Positions 35,766-46,100 of a DNA stretch of 64,000 nucleotides are shown in pieces. The notes below the pieces were generated by a model, which was given only the letters and a program-made list of their open reading frames with translations, was not told the DNA's origin and did not search any database. The DNA is from Pseudonocardiales bacterium (GTDB taxonomy: Bacteria; Actinomycetota; Actinomycetes; Mycobacteriales; Pseudonocardiaceae). The translations under genes were made by a program, and so were the position numbers. The stretch is taken from assembly GCA_019241525.1 (NCBI GenBank), contig JAFAWY010000131.1, positions 1 to 64,000 of the forward strand, written 5' to 3'. How positions within the stretch are numbered: position 1 is the first letter of the stretch; every line of letters begins with the position of its first letter.

Positions 35766-38700
35766 CAGGTCCCCCACTCCTGTATGCGCTATGTGCATTG
35801 AGCTGCAAGCGTTGTACGTTCGGCAACGTCCAGGCTGCCGCATATGGTTCGGGTCCGTTGCCTACTATCGTGTGAACCCAGCGGCTGTATCCATTTTCAC
35901 GAGTAACAACCAGCAGCCGGTGCCCATCAATTCGTTCAACTGAGAATTGGTGTGGGCGCCCAGCCAGTCCAGTACCGGCTGCCTTTGCAACGGTTTCTTT
36001 AGCGGTCCAAAATCGCGTTACCCAGCTCGATCGCTCGGTAACTGATGTGCAATGGGCGTCGAGGAGGCGGCGTTCGGCGTCGGTCAAAATCGCCGATACG
36101 GTTTTGTCATCGCGATCTGTGATCTGTTCGATGTCGATGCCCACTCCGGACGCACACCCGGGATTGCCCACGATCGCGGCGCCCAGCGATCCGGTATGTG
36201 CCAGCGATACCTGCGGAGCTTCGGTGAATGGGCCCATCACTCGCGGGCGTCCCGACGCATCGTTAGTGACTGTGATCTCTATTGGGAACACTGGGCCGGC
36301 ACCGGCGTCCCAAAGCCATTGCCGGACCGCGTCCTTGACCGCGATCCGTCCCAGCAGCCACTGCTGAGCCGCCCGAGGGGTGCGCCGCTGGTACTCCGCG
36401 CGCTCGTCGGAACTCAGGTAGCGGCGCATGATGAGTTCCCTGGTGGCCGGATCCGGCCATCGATCCTGGACCAGGAACCATCCGCCGGGCTGCCGTTGTG
36501 CGATCCGGTTGAGCTCTGGGAAAAGGAAGACCGGCCAGGTCACCTCATCGGTATTGAATCGACGGTCCCGCCACCGATCGATGCGGGCCCACAGCTGGCC
36601 GTCCGCGCGCCGCAGTTCCAAGTCAGCGACGACCTCGGTGGCCGAGACAGATGCGATTCGGACCGTGCATCGGACCCGCTCACCAGGCCTAGGAGCGGGA
36701 CCGTAGTAATGCAGCTGATCGATTCCGGCCGGGAAGGCAAGCCGATCTCGGGCGGTCCTCATCATGATCCAGAAGCCAAGCAGTTGACCGGCATTGTCCA
36801 GCAGAGCTCCCGGCGCGGACGGGACGAGCAGCTCACCGACGATGCTCTCGTCAGCTATCGGACCGAGCTTGGTGACGCCCTGAAAAGCGGGGCCGTGGAA
36901 CATCCAGCGATCCCGGTACAGCTCCTGAGCGGTGACCCCGCAGGGCCGTTGTCCGGACAGCGGCGGTTCAAGGGCTATCGGGTACGAGGACGGGTAGTCG
37001 TCGGCGAGCAGCACAGTGGCGCGCGCGTAGCCGTCGAGCACCACAGTGACGTTGCCGTCCGGGCCCAGTGACGTTCTGGTAGTCACCTTGGCCGGCGGCG
37101 CAACCGCTAGCCAGCGCATTGCCCGGATGTCCTTCAGGCCAACGACCACGCGACCAGGAGACAACTCCCGGGCAGCGTCTGCCATGAGCTCGAGCATCGT
37201 GGTCAGTGGCACCACGGGGTACCGGTCGGCTAGCTCAGGCCAGCCGTCCGGTTGCCGGTAGAAGCAGTGATCGAGAAGGTCCGGCATGGTGGCCAGGGAA
37301 AGCGTTCGCGCCGTGCCAGCCTGCCTCGGCGAGGGCCGGACCCACGAATCCACGACCTCCGTGGCAGCGGCTGCGGCCTCCTGAAGTGCCAGGTCGAGCT
37401 CCGCCAGCACCGGATGTCGTTGCGTGGCTCTCTGCGTTGGCAACGCAGAAACGCCCTGGGCCGGAATGAGTGCTGCAACGTCTTGTCCGAGCCGGACCAA
37501 TGGTGCCCCTAAGGCAAGAGGAACGGCAGGCCCGCGAGGGGATGTGGACCCGATGGGTGACGCGAGCGGCAGCTGATCAAATCGAGGTGCCCAGCCCTCT
37601 ACCCACAATGCGGCCGCCACCCGACGTAACTGGTCGAGCCCGAACCGCCGCGAGGTGTTGGCGGTCACCGCAAGATGCGGCAGCTCGCCCAGCGTGTCAG
37701 CGACGAATCCAGGCAGACTTCCGGTGCCGACCTGGACAAAGGCCCGTACCCCAGCCTTATGGAGGCGCTGAACCAGCGGGCCGAAACGGACCGGTTCGAG
37801 GAGGTGACGAGCAGCCAGGGCGCGGATCTGATCGGGATTGCCGGGGTAGCGATCAACAGTAGTGGCCGACCAGATCGGCAGGACCGGTGGCCGCACCGCA
37901 AGGCGGGCAAAGATACCCAGGATGTGATCCAGGTATGGGGCCAGCATCGGTGAATGGAAGCCGGACCGGAACGGCAGCACTCGACCGGTGATCCCGCAGT
38001 CTTGCAGCTGCTTCAGGACGGCGACCACGGCAGCCTCCTCGCCGCAGACGATCGACTGGTGCGGGCAGTTGTCGTGCGAGACGACGACCCTGTCCAGCCC
38101 TTCAATGGCTTGGGCAGCATGTTCAGCACCGCACCCGAGTGCGGCAAACACCAGTCCAGGTACCTGCAGCGCTGCTGGGTCGAAGGAGGCGACGAACTCC
38201 TCGACTGCCCGCTGCGAGTAAATGCCAGCGGCGATCATCGCGTTCCATTCACCGATGCTGTGCCCGGCAACCAGGTCTGGCGTGATGTTGAGCCGGCGCA
38301 GCGCCGTGTCCAGGACCTGGCCGACAGCGCACACACCTAGGCCGTGCCCACCGAGGATGGCGGTGTCGGCGAGGTCCGGCCGGTCGAGCCCGAAGTGATC
38401 AGTGACATCGTCGATCCGTGGGTCGAAACCCTGCTCTAGACCCGGGAAGATAAATGCCAGCTGGCCCGGTCCGGGTGCTGACTTCAGTGGTGTGGTGGTG
38501 AACCAGATGTCGTCCCGACCCCGCCACGGCTTGCCCTGCCCGACAATCCTGCGCGCCAGCGCGAGGCGGCGGGCAGTGGGTGCCACGATGGCCAGCCGGC
38601 ACGGTCCACTTGCTGGTGGGGCGGCGGCATCGTCCCGGTTGAGCAAAGCGGTGTCCGGTGCCTGGAGGTGCTGCGCCAGCTCGGTCGGCGTGCTGGCGCC

Positions 38701-40155
38701 AAGCAGCAGCACCTGCTCAGGACCGGCTGGCTTGATCCGGCGGGCGCGTCGGGTAGCTGGTGGTTGCTCCAGGATGGCGTGCGCATTGATGCCACCGAAG
38801 CCGAAGGCGTCGACCCCGGCTCGGCGGGGCCTGTCGCCGCAAGGATCCCATGGCCGGACTTCGGTGATCGGTGCGAACCGGGACTCGGCCAGTACCGGGT
38901 GCGGGTCATCGCAGTGCAGCGTGGGCGGCAGCACGCCGTGGTGTACGGCCAGCGCAGCCTTGATGAGGCCGGCGATGCCACCGGCCGGCATGGTGTGGCC
39001 GATCATCGACTTCACAGAGCCGATGCCGATGTCGTGACCGGCGCCGTTGGGCCGACCGAAAACCTGGCTCAGTGAAGTCAGTTCGGTGTGGTCGCCAACG
39101 GGAGTGGCGGTGCCATGAGCTTCGAGCAGTCCAAGCGCACCCGGCTCGGTGGGATCCAGTCCAGCGGCCTGCCACGCTCGTTCGATGGCACGTACCTGGC
39201 CCTCAGCACGCGGGCTCATCAGGCTGCTTGCTCGGCCGTCGCTGGCGACCCCGGTTCCGCGGATCACCGCGTAGATCCGATCGTTGCTGGCGTCGGCGAG
39301 GCGTTTGAGCACAACTATTCCGGTGCCTTCGCCGATGAGGATGCCGTCGGCATCCCGGTGGAAGGGCCGGATCCGCTGGCTCGGGCTCAGTGCGCCAAGC
39401 TGGCTGAACACACTCCATAACGTGATGTCGTGGCAGTGGTGTACTCCACCCGCGAGGATCGCGTCGCAGCGGCCGGCAATCAGCTCGGCGACACCGTGGT
39501 CGATGGCGAGTAGTGATGAGGCGCAGGCGGCGTCGAGCGTGTAGGCCGGCCCGGCCAGATCGAGGCGGTTGGCCACCCGGGACGCGACCAGGTTGGGCAC
39601 CAAATCGATCGCGGCTTCAGGTCGTTCTGGGCCGAGCCGGGATTGGAACGCCTGTCGCACTCGCTCCAGTTCGGTGTCCGCAAGGTCGGGGAGGAGCTCG
39701 TGCAGGGTGGTAACGAGCTGGTTGGCCGTGCGGATTCGCTGGTCCAACCGGGCCAGGCCGGGCGTGAGGTAGCTTCCCCGACCGATGATCACGCCGACTC
39801 GGGATCGGTCGCCGAGTTGGTCGTTTCCACCGGCGTCGCGGATTGCTTCCGCGGCGACGTGCAGCGCGAGAAGCTGGTCTGGCTCGGCTCCCTCGACCGC
39901 GGTAGGCATGATCCCGTAGCGGGCGGGGTCGAAGGTGGCGTGGTCGATGAAGCCACCGCGGCGGCAGTACAGCCGGTCACTGTGCCGGGTCGCAGCAGCC
40001 TGCGGGTCGTAGTAGCACGGGTCCCAGCGGGAAGCGGGTACCTCTGCGATCGCGTCTACGCCATCGAGGATGTTGGACCAGTAAGTGGTCAAGTCGGGTG
40101 CGCCGGGGAAGACCGCAGCCATCCCGACAATGGCCACCTCGACCGGCTCAGCCAT
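35755..40155 (-). CDS. Lipid/polyketide synthase 2: KS-AT-DH-phosphopantetheinyl transferase
   Basis: 1466 residues. KS (about 5-450): VAIVGMAAVFPG, active Cys211 in LDAACASSLLAID, both histidine motifs (EAHGTATPVGD, MIGHTMPAGGIAG), so it is a full ketosynthase, not a chain-length factor. AT (about 540-870): GLEQG in place of the usual PGQGSQ, Ser633 in AGHSIGEW. DH, hot-dog type (about 940-1260): His963 in LLDHCFYRQPDGWP and Asp in LLDNAGQLLGFW. PPTase (about 1300-1450): GVGIDIEQI and WTAKETVAKAAG with Glu1387. No carrier domain of its own; it must use the ACP of synthase 1 or the small ACP. The layout recalls PfaC/PfaB/PfaE of PUFA synthases merged together. Start ATG overlaps the end of synthase 1 by 8 bp. 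Confidence 0.9.
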   Translation of the reverse strand: MAEPVEVAIVGMAAVFPGAPDLTTYWSNILDGVDAIAEVPASRWDPCYYDPQAAATRHSDRLYCRRGGFIDHATFDPARYGIMPTAVEGAEPDQLLALHVAAEAIRDAGGNDQLGDRSRVGVIIGRGSYLTPGLARLDQRIRTANQLVTTLHELLPDLADTELERVRQAFQSRLGPERPEAAIDLVPNLVASRVANRLDLAGPAYTLDAACASSLLAIDHGVAELIAGRCDAILAGGVHHCHDITLWSVFSQLGALSPSQRIRPFHRDADGILIGEGTGIVVLKRLADASNDRIYAVIRGTGVASDGRASSLMSPRAEGQVRAIERAWQAAGLDPTEPGALGLLEAHGTATPVGDHTELTSLSQVFGRPNGAGHDIGIGSVKSMIGHTMPAGGIAGLIKAALAVHHGVLPPTLHCDDPHPVLAESRFAPITEVRPWDPCGDRPRRAGVDAFGFGGINAHAILEQPPATRRARRIKPAGPEQVLLLGASTPTELAQHLQAPDTALLNRDDAAAPPASGPCRLAIVAPTARRLALARRIVGQGKPWRGRDDIWFTTTPLKSAPGPGQLAFIFPGLEQGFDPRIDDVTDHFGLDRPDLADTAILGGHGLGVCAVGQVLDTALRRLNITPDLVAGHSIGEWNAMIAAGIYSQRAVEEFVASFDPAALQVPGLVFAALGCGAEHAAQAIEGLDRVVVSHDNCPHQSIVCGEEAAVVAVLKQLQDCGITGRVLPFRSGFHSPMLAPYLDHILGIFARLAVRPPVLPIWSATTVDRYPGNPDQIRALAARHLLEPVRFGPLVQRLHKAGVRAFVQVGTGSLPGFVADTLGELPHLAVTANTSRRFGLDQLRRVAAALWVEGWAPRFDQLPLASPIGSTSPRGPAVPLALGAPLVRLGQDVAALIPAQGVSALPTQRATQRHPVLAELDLALQEAAAAATEVVDSWVRPSPRQAGTARTLSLATMPDLLDHCFYRQPDGWPELADRYPVVPLTTMLELMADAARELSPGRVVVGLKDIRAMRWLAVAPPAKVTTRTSLGPDGNVTVVLDGYARATVLLADDYPSSYPIALEPPLSGQRPCGVTAQELYRDRWMFHGPAFQGVTKLGPIADESIVGELLVPSAPGALLDNAGQLLGFWIMMRTARDRLAFPAGIDQLHYYGPAPRPGERVRCTVRIASVSATEVVADLELRRADGQLWARIDRWRDRRFNTDEVTWPVFLFPELNRIAQRQPGGWFLVQDRWPDPATRELIMRRYLSSDERAEYQRRTPRAAQQWLLGRIAVKDAVRQWLWDAGAGPVFPIEITVTNDASGRPRVMGPFTEAPQVSLAHTGSLGAAIVGNPGCASGVGIDIEQITDRDDKTVSAILTDAERRLLDAHCTSVTERSSWVTRFWTAKETVAKAAGTGLAGRPHQFSVERIDGHRLLVVTRENGYSRWVHTIVGNGPEPYAAAWTLPNVQRLQLNAHSAYRSGGPDDA

Positions 40156-43100
40156 CCTGCCCGACCTCGAAGGCAGGAACCTCAAACGCGGCTGGGTGCG
40201 CGCACATGTAGACCACCTGGGGCTCGGTGCCGTTGGCCAGCTCAGCGAGCAGGCAGGCGACCCCGTCCTCGGGGTCGATCAGACCAATGCCTCGCCTGGC
40301 GTACTCGCGTTCGAGTTCGGCCGAGACCATCCCCGTCCCGTTCTCGAACGCCGCCCACGGCCCCCAGTCCACCGCGACCACCCGGCCGCAGGCGCGCGGA
40401 GTCCAGATCCGCGCCAAGGTATCCAGCGCGTCGTTCGCCGCGGAGTAGTCGGCCTGCCCGCGGTTGCCGAACACCCCCGACACGCTGCCGAACAACACCA
40501 AGAACTTGAGATCTCCCCGCGCCGCCTCGACCAGCGCCCGTGCCCCGTTGACCTTCGTTTCCCATACCTGGGTGAAATCCTCGGCAGTCTTGTCGACGAG
40601 CAGCCGGTCAGCGAGCACCCCCGCGCCGTGCACGATCCCGTCGAGCCGGCCATGCCGCCGGTACACGTCATTCATCAAGGCCGTGACCGACGCCGGATCG
40701 CGGACGTCCACCGCTGAGTAGTGAACCGACGCGGCCAATCCGCTCAGCTCACCGAGTGTGGTACGGATCGCCCGCTCGGCCAGCAGTCGGCTGGCTGCTG
40801 CGTCAATCTCGGCCGGTGTACCAGTCCCGGACTGGGCAAGTACTCGCCGCAAGGTCACACGGTCAGCTGCCGCCGCGGTCACCAGGTCCTCATCGCTGCT
40901 CGGTGGCGCCGTCCGCCCGGCCAGCTCCAGGTGGCAGCCGCTCACCCGGGCCAGGCCGGCCGCGACTCGCGCGGTGATGCCGCGAGCACCGCCGGTGAGC
41001 AGAACCACCGATTCCGGCCCTAGTCCGGCTACGCCGACTGCCCCGGACCGCAGCGGAGCCGGTACGACCTGCAAGGTGACTCGTTCACCGGCCACGTACC
41101 CCACTGCAGCCGGCGCATCAGGAGTGATCAGCTCAGTGAGCAGGTGCTCGGCGAGGTGGGCCGGCTCGTCCTTTGGGTCCACATCGACGACGCGGACGAA
41201 TCGGTCGGGAAATTCACGCGCAATCGTGCGGACCAGACCCGCCAGGCCCACCCCGGCGACACCGTTGGGGTTCTGCGTCCGAGCGAAGCGACCTCCGGAA
41301 CCGGTAACGACGAGCAGTCCGCTTACGCCACCGCGGATGGCGTCGCGAAGCGCGATGAATCCGTCCGGCAGGATCGCTGCCCGACCACGATCCAGCGCAG
41401 CGAGATAGACCAGTGCATCGGTTCTCGTGTTCTGGACAACTTGATCCATGCCGAGCAGGCGTACTTCGGCGCCGTGCTGTTCCAGCAGCACGGCCAGGTC
41501 CAGCGCGAGGCCTCCGCCATCGCCGATGATGGTGACCCGCTGCCCGGCCATCGACGTCTTCGGCCCGCCAGGGTGCAGTGGCGATGGGGTGGCCTCGACG
41601 AGGTAGCGCTGCGCGCGCGGAGGCCTGCCGGATTGGACGGAGACGGCTGGGTCAGCCGGTGATTGCATACCTAGCCGTTCGACGATCCAGTCCACGATGC
41701 TGCGCAGTGTGCGAAGCTGGCTCAGCTCCTCGGTCACCGAGTCATCCAGCGGGCTGTTGGTGCAGGCAAACCCGAGTTGGTCGGTAAGCAGACCGACCAA
41801 CTCAGTGCGTTTGATCGAGTCGATACTGAGGTCTGCCTCCAGATCGAGGTCAGCCCCGAGCATGTCCACCGGGTAGCCAGTACGGTCGCTCACCAGGGTC
41901 CGCACGGTCGCCAGCACCGAATCAGACGTCAGTTCACCTGGTTCGACCCGTTCTGGAGCAGCGTCGATCCTTGTGTCAATCATTGCGTCCTGGAGGGGGG
42001 CGAGCGGCGCGGCTGTGGCTGGCGACACAGCTGCGGGCGGCAAGCCGCGAGCCGGTAGCTCGGCAGGTACTGGAGTGGTACCGAGATATCCCAACATGAT
42101 CTCGCGTTGGGCCGCGACGAGCTCCCTGGTGCTGCGCAGGAACTCCAGGACGGTCGCCTCGCGCCCGGCTGTGCTGCCAGCGCTGGATGGTGACTCTCCG
42201 GCTGGTGCAGCCACCCGGCGGGCCGGGCGTAACCCACCCCGGAGGTATTGCCCGTCAGCGGTTTTGACTAGATGGCCATTCACCACCCATCCGGCGCGGC
42301 GAGGAGCGATAGTCCTCGAGTCTGTTGTCGACCCCGAAGCTGGCACGGGGCGGGCCTCCCGGCCGTGGAAAAGTCCGGCCGGATCGATCGGTATGCCGGC
42401 GACGGCTAGCTCGGCCAGTGCTAGCAGCAGGCGCCGCAGTCCGGGCTCGCCCGGTATGTCTGTAGGCACGGTGGTGTGCGGCCGATCGGCGAGGATCTCG
42501 TCGACCAGCCTGGTGAGCACCCGACCGGGCCCCGCTTCGACGAAGATCCGCACACCCGCTGCGTACATTGCCTCGACTTGCTCGACGAACCCGACTGGCT
42601 CGGCGACGTGGGCAGCCAGCATTGCCCTGATGGCGGCGGGATCGCCCGGATACAGCGCAGCTGTGGTGTTCGACCACACTGGTAGCCGCGGTGAACCGAA
42701 AGCGTGGCGTTCCAGCTCAGTTGCGAAAGCTCGGGAGGCATCGGCGACTACCGGGCTATGGAACGCGCAGGCCACCGGAAGCCGCGCGCTGGACAGCCCC
42801 GCCTCGCCCAGCCGTTTTAGGGCGGCCTCGACCGCAAAGGCAGGTCCGGAAATGACTGCCTGGCTGGGGGCGTTGTGGTTGGCTACCACGACCGGTCCAT
42901 CCCCGAGCAGGGCACGCACCTGCTCGGCGGTTGCCACGACCGCGGCCATCATGCCGGGATCGGATCCGGCCGCTTTCAGGATCGCTTGTCCTCTAGCCTC
43001 GCTGATTTCCAGCAAATCCTCATTGCTGACTGTGCCGGCTACGGCCAGTGCGACCAGCTCGCCGTAGCTGTGTCCGCCGAGATGGTCCGGTTGCACGCCC

Positions 43101-46100
43101 AGCGAGGTCAGCAGCTCGTGCATGACCAGCCCGGCGATGCCCAGCGCCGGCTGGGCAACCCGTGTGTCGGTCAGCGTTGCTCGCTGCCGCGCAGCACCAT
43201 TCTCATCGAATGCGGTCGCCGGGAACATCGCGTCGGCCCACCGCCCGCCAAGCTCGAGGAATCGCTGCAGGCGTGGGAATGCCACGAAGAGATCGGTCAG
43301 CATGCCCGGACGTTGGCTGCCCTGGCCGGGAAACAGAAACGCGATCTGACCGATGGCGCCAGCACCCTCGGATGCCAGGAAAACACCATCACCCATAGCG
43401 CCTGCACGGGCCCGCGCCAACTTTGTCGCGAGGTCGTCGAGGTCCTCGGCCACCACAGCCATCCAGACCCGATGGTGACCGGTTTCCTCTGAAAGACCCC
43501 GGGCGAGGTCCCGCAATCGCCATGGTCGGCCGGCGGTGTCATTGGTCATGAGCAGGCTGGCTAACCGGTCGATCTTCGCGATCGCCGCAGACCTGTCCAG
43601 GCCAGTAAACAGGAACAGTTCTGCCGGCCAGGCATCGACACCGTGCCGGGGCTGGGGAGCTCCCTCGTAGGAGGAGACCACCGCGTGGAAATTCGTTCCC
43701 CCAAACCCAAAGGCGCTCACACCGGCGATCCGGGCGGACGATGATGGCCAGGGCCGCGCGGCGAGGTCAAAGGCGAACGGGCTGACGGCGGGATCCCAGT
43801 ACGGGTTCGGATCACGCAGCTGACTGGTCGGTGGGCGCACCCCGGCGTGTACCGCGAGCGCGGCTTTGATCAATCCGGCGATTCCTGCAGCGCATTTCGT
43901 GTGCCCAATCTGGGATTTCACCGATCCCAGGGTGCAGCTGCCGCTCGGTGTGCCGGCTGCCGCGAACAGTTCGGTCAACACCGCTAGTTCGGTGCGGTCG
44001 CCGACTACGGTGCCAGTGCCATGCGCCTCCACCAACCCGACGTCCCTGGGTGAGATACCGGCCATCTGGTAAGCACGCTCGAGTGCCCGGCGCTGACCCT
44101 CGGGCCGCGGTGCGGTCAGCCCTAGGGAGCGCCCGTCGCTGGCCGAGCCGATTCCCTTGATCACCGCATAGATGCGATCGCCATCGCGTTCCGCATCGGC
44201 CAGCCGCTTGAGCACGACGCACGCCACACCCTCGCCAAGCGCGATGCCGTCGGCTGAGGCGTCGAACGGCCGGCACCGGCCGGTAGGCGACAGTGCGCGT
44301 ACCGAAGCGAACATCAGGTAGTCGTGGATGCTGTTGTGCACGTCGGCGCCACCGGCGATCACCATGCTGCTGGTGCCGGCCCGCAGTTCCTTGCACGCCA
44401 GGTCGATGGCGGCCAGCGAGGACGCGCAGGCGGCATCGACCGCGTAGTTGGCACCACCAAGATCCAGCCGGTTGGCGATCCGGCCGGCAATCACATTGGC
44501 GAGTACCCCAGGGAAAGAGTCCTCGGTGAGTGCTGGCAATTGCTCGTCTAGCTCGGCCGGTAGCGTCCCGTGGTAGGCGGGATAGAGGGAACGGAACCCA
44601 TACGCACTGGCCAGATCGGCGCCTGCTTCCGCGCCGAAGATTACCGATGTGCGTTCGCGGTTGAAGGGGCGCTGCTCGTATCCCGCATCGCGTAGCGCGC
44701 GAGCAGCCACCTCGAGCGCCAACAGCTGGACTGGCTCAATGCTGGCCAGCGCGGCTGGGGGGATGCCGTAAACCAGCGCATCGAAGGGAATCTCTGGCAG
44801 AAAACCACCCGCGCCGGCTGCCTGTGAATACACTGCCGGGTCCCAGCGCTCCAGGGGAACATCGGTCACCGCGTCCACCGCAGCCAGCACATTGGCCCAG
44901 TAGGCCGCCAAATCCTCAGCGCCGGGAAAGATCCCGGCCATACCGACGATCGCCACATCCAACGGCTGTGCCGGCGGCGTGGCCATGTCGACGGGTTCAT
45001 CGATCAGGTCGGCGACCCGCGCAGCGAGGACGGCAGCGGCACCCTCGGTAACCTGATGGTGCAACGCCTCGATGGTCGTCGTCTCATGGCGCAGTGTGGC
45101 CACCTCACCCACCATGACCATGCCCTCTCGGCGTTGGACCTGCTCATCCACCGTCACCAGCGCATTGCCCTGACGGCGCAGGCCCTTACTCGCGATACGC
45201 AACCGACCCAGGTTGAGCTGCTCCAACTCCGCCCACACTTCCTCCTGCGGCAGCCCTGCAGCCGCCAACCGGGCCCGTGTCTCGGTGAAGGTGTGCACAT
45301 ACGGCGAATCCGCGCAGCGAATTGCATGCCCGGGCGCGGTCTCCAACAACACGGTGCCAGCACAGGCCAGTGCTGCTTCCTGGTAGCCAGGGGCGATGGC
45401 GCCGGCGGCAACCGCTTCCTGCGTGAACAGGTACGCGGTGCCCATCAACACCCCCACCCGAGCACCGCGCTCGATCAGCGGCGCGGCCAGCGTGGCCACC
45501 ATCGCCGCGGAACGTTCGTCATGAATACCCCCGGCGAACAGCACTCGTAACTGGTCTGCGCAACCGTGCTCGTTATCGAAGTCCAGCAGCCGCTGCAGCT
45601 GCATTTCCCACAACGGGAAACTCGCCAGCCGCCCGACATGGCCCCCGCACTCGCGGCCCTCGAACACAAACCGGCGCGCTCCTTCGGCCAGGAACCGATC
45701 AAGCAGGATTGGCGACGGCACGTGTATAAACGTCTCGATCCCGGCCGCCTCTAGGGGCGCTGCCTGCGCGGGCCGCCCCCCGGCGATCAACGCGTATGGT
45801 GGTCGCACCCTCTGCACAGCGGCCAGCTGCGCCTGACGAACCTCCGGTGGGACGAAGCCAAGAATTCCTACCCCCCACGGCCGGCCGTCCATGGCGGCGG
45901 CGGTGTGTTCCAGCAATGTGCGGGTCTGCTCGCCATCACTCAAGGCGAGGGCAAGAAACGGCAGTCCCCCGGCGGCTGCCACGGCCGTGGCGAACCCCGC
46001 CTGATCGCTCACCCGAGTCATCGGACCCTGCACCACCAGGGGTCGCAGTCCCTGCGCCGATTGCAACTGGGCGGCGTGCAACGCGTGGGTGATCGCCGCG

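Noticed and set aside
35463-35843. Longer 126-residue version of the stand-alone ACP
   Set aside because: The first 26 codons lie entirely inside the second synthase gene in another frame; the ATG at 35765 begins the carrier fold.
36052-37071. 339-codon plus-strand frame inside synthase 2
   Set aside because: Antisense shadow of the DH and transferase domains; low-complexity composition.
41973-43067. 364-codon plus-strand frame inside synthase 1
   Set aside because: Antisense to clear KS/AT/ACP coding sequence; open only because GC-rich codons suppress stops on the other strand.
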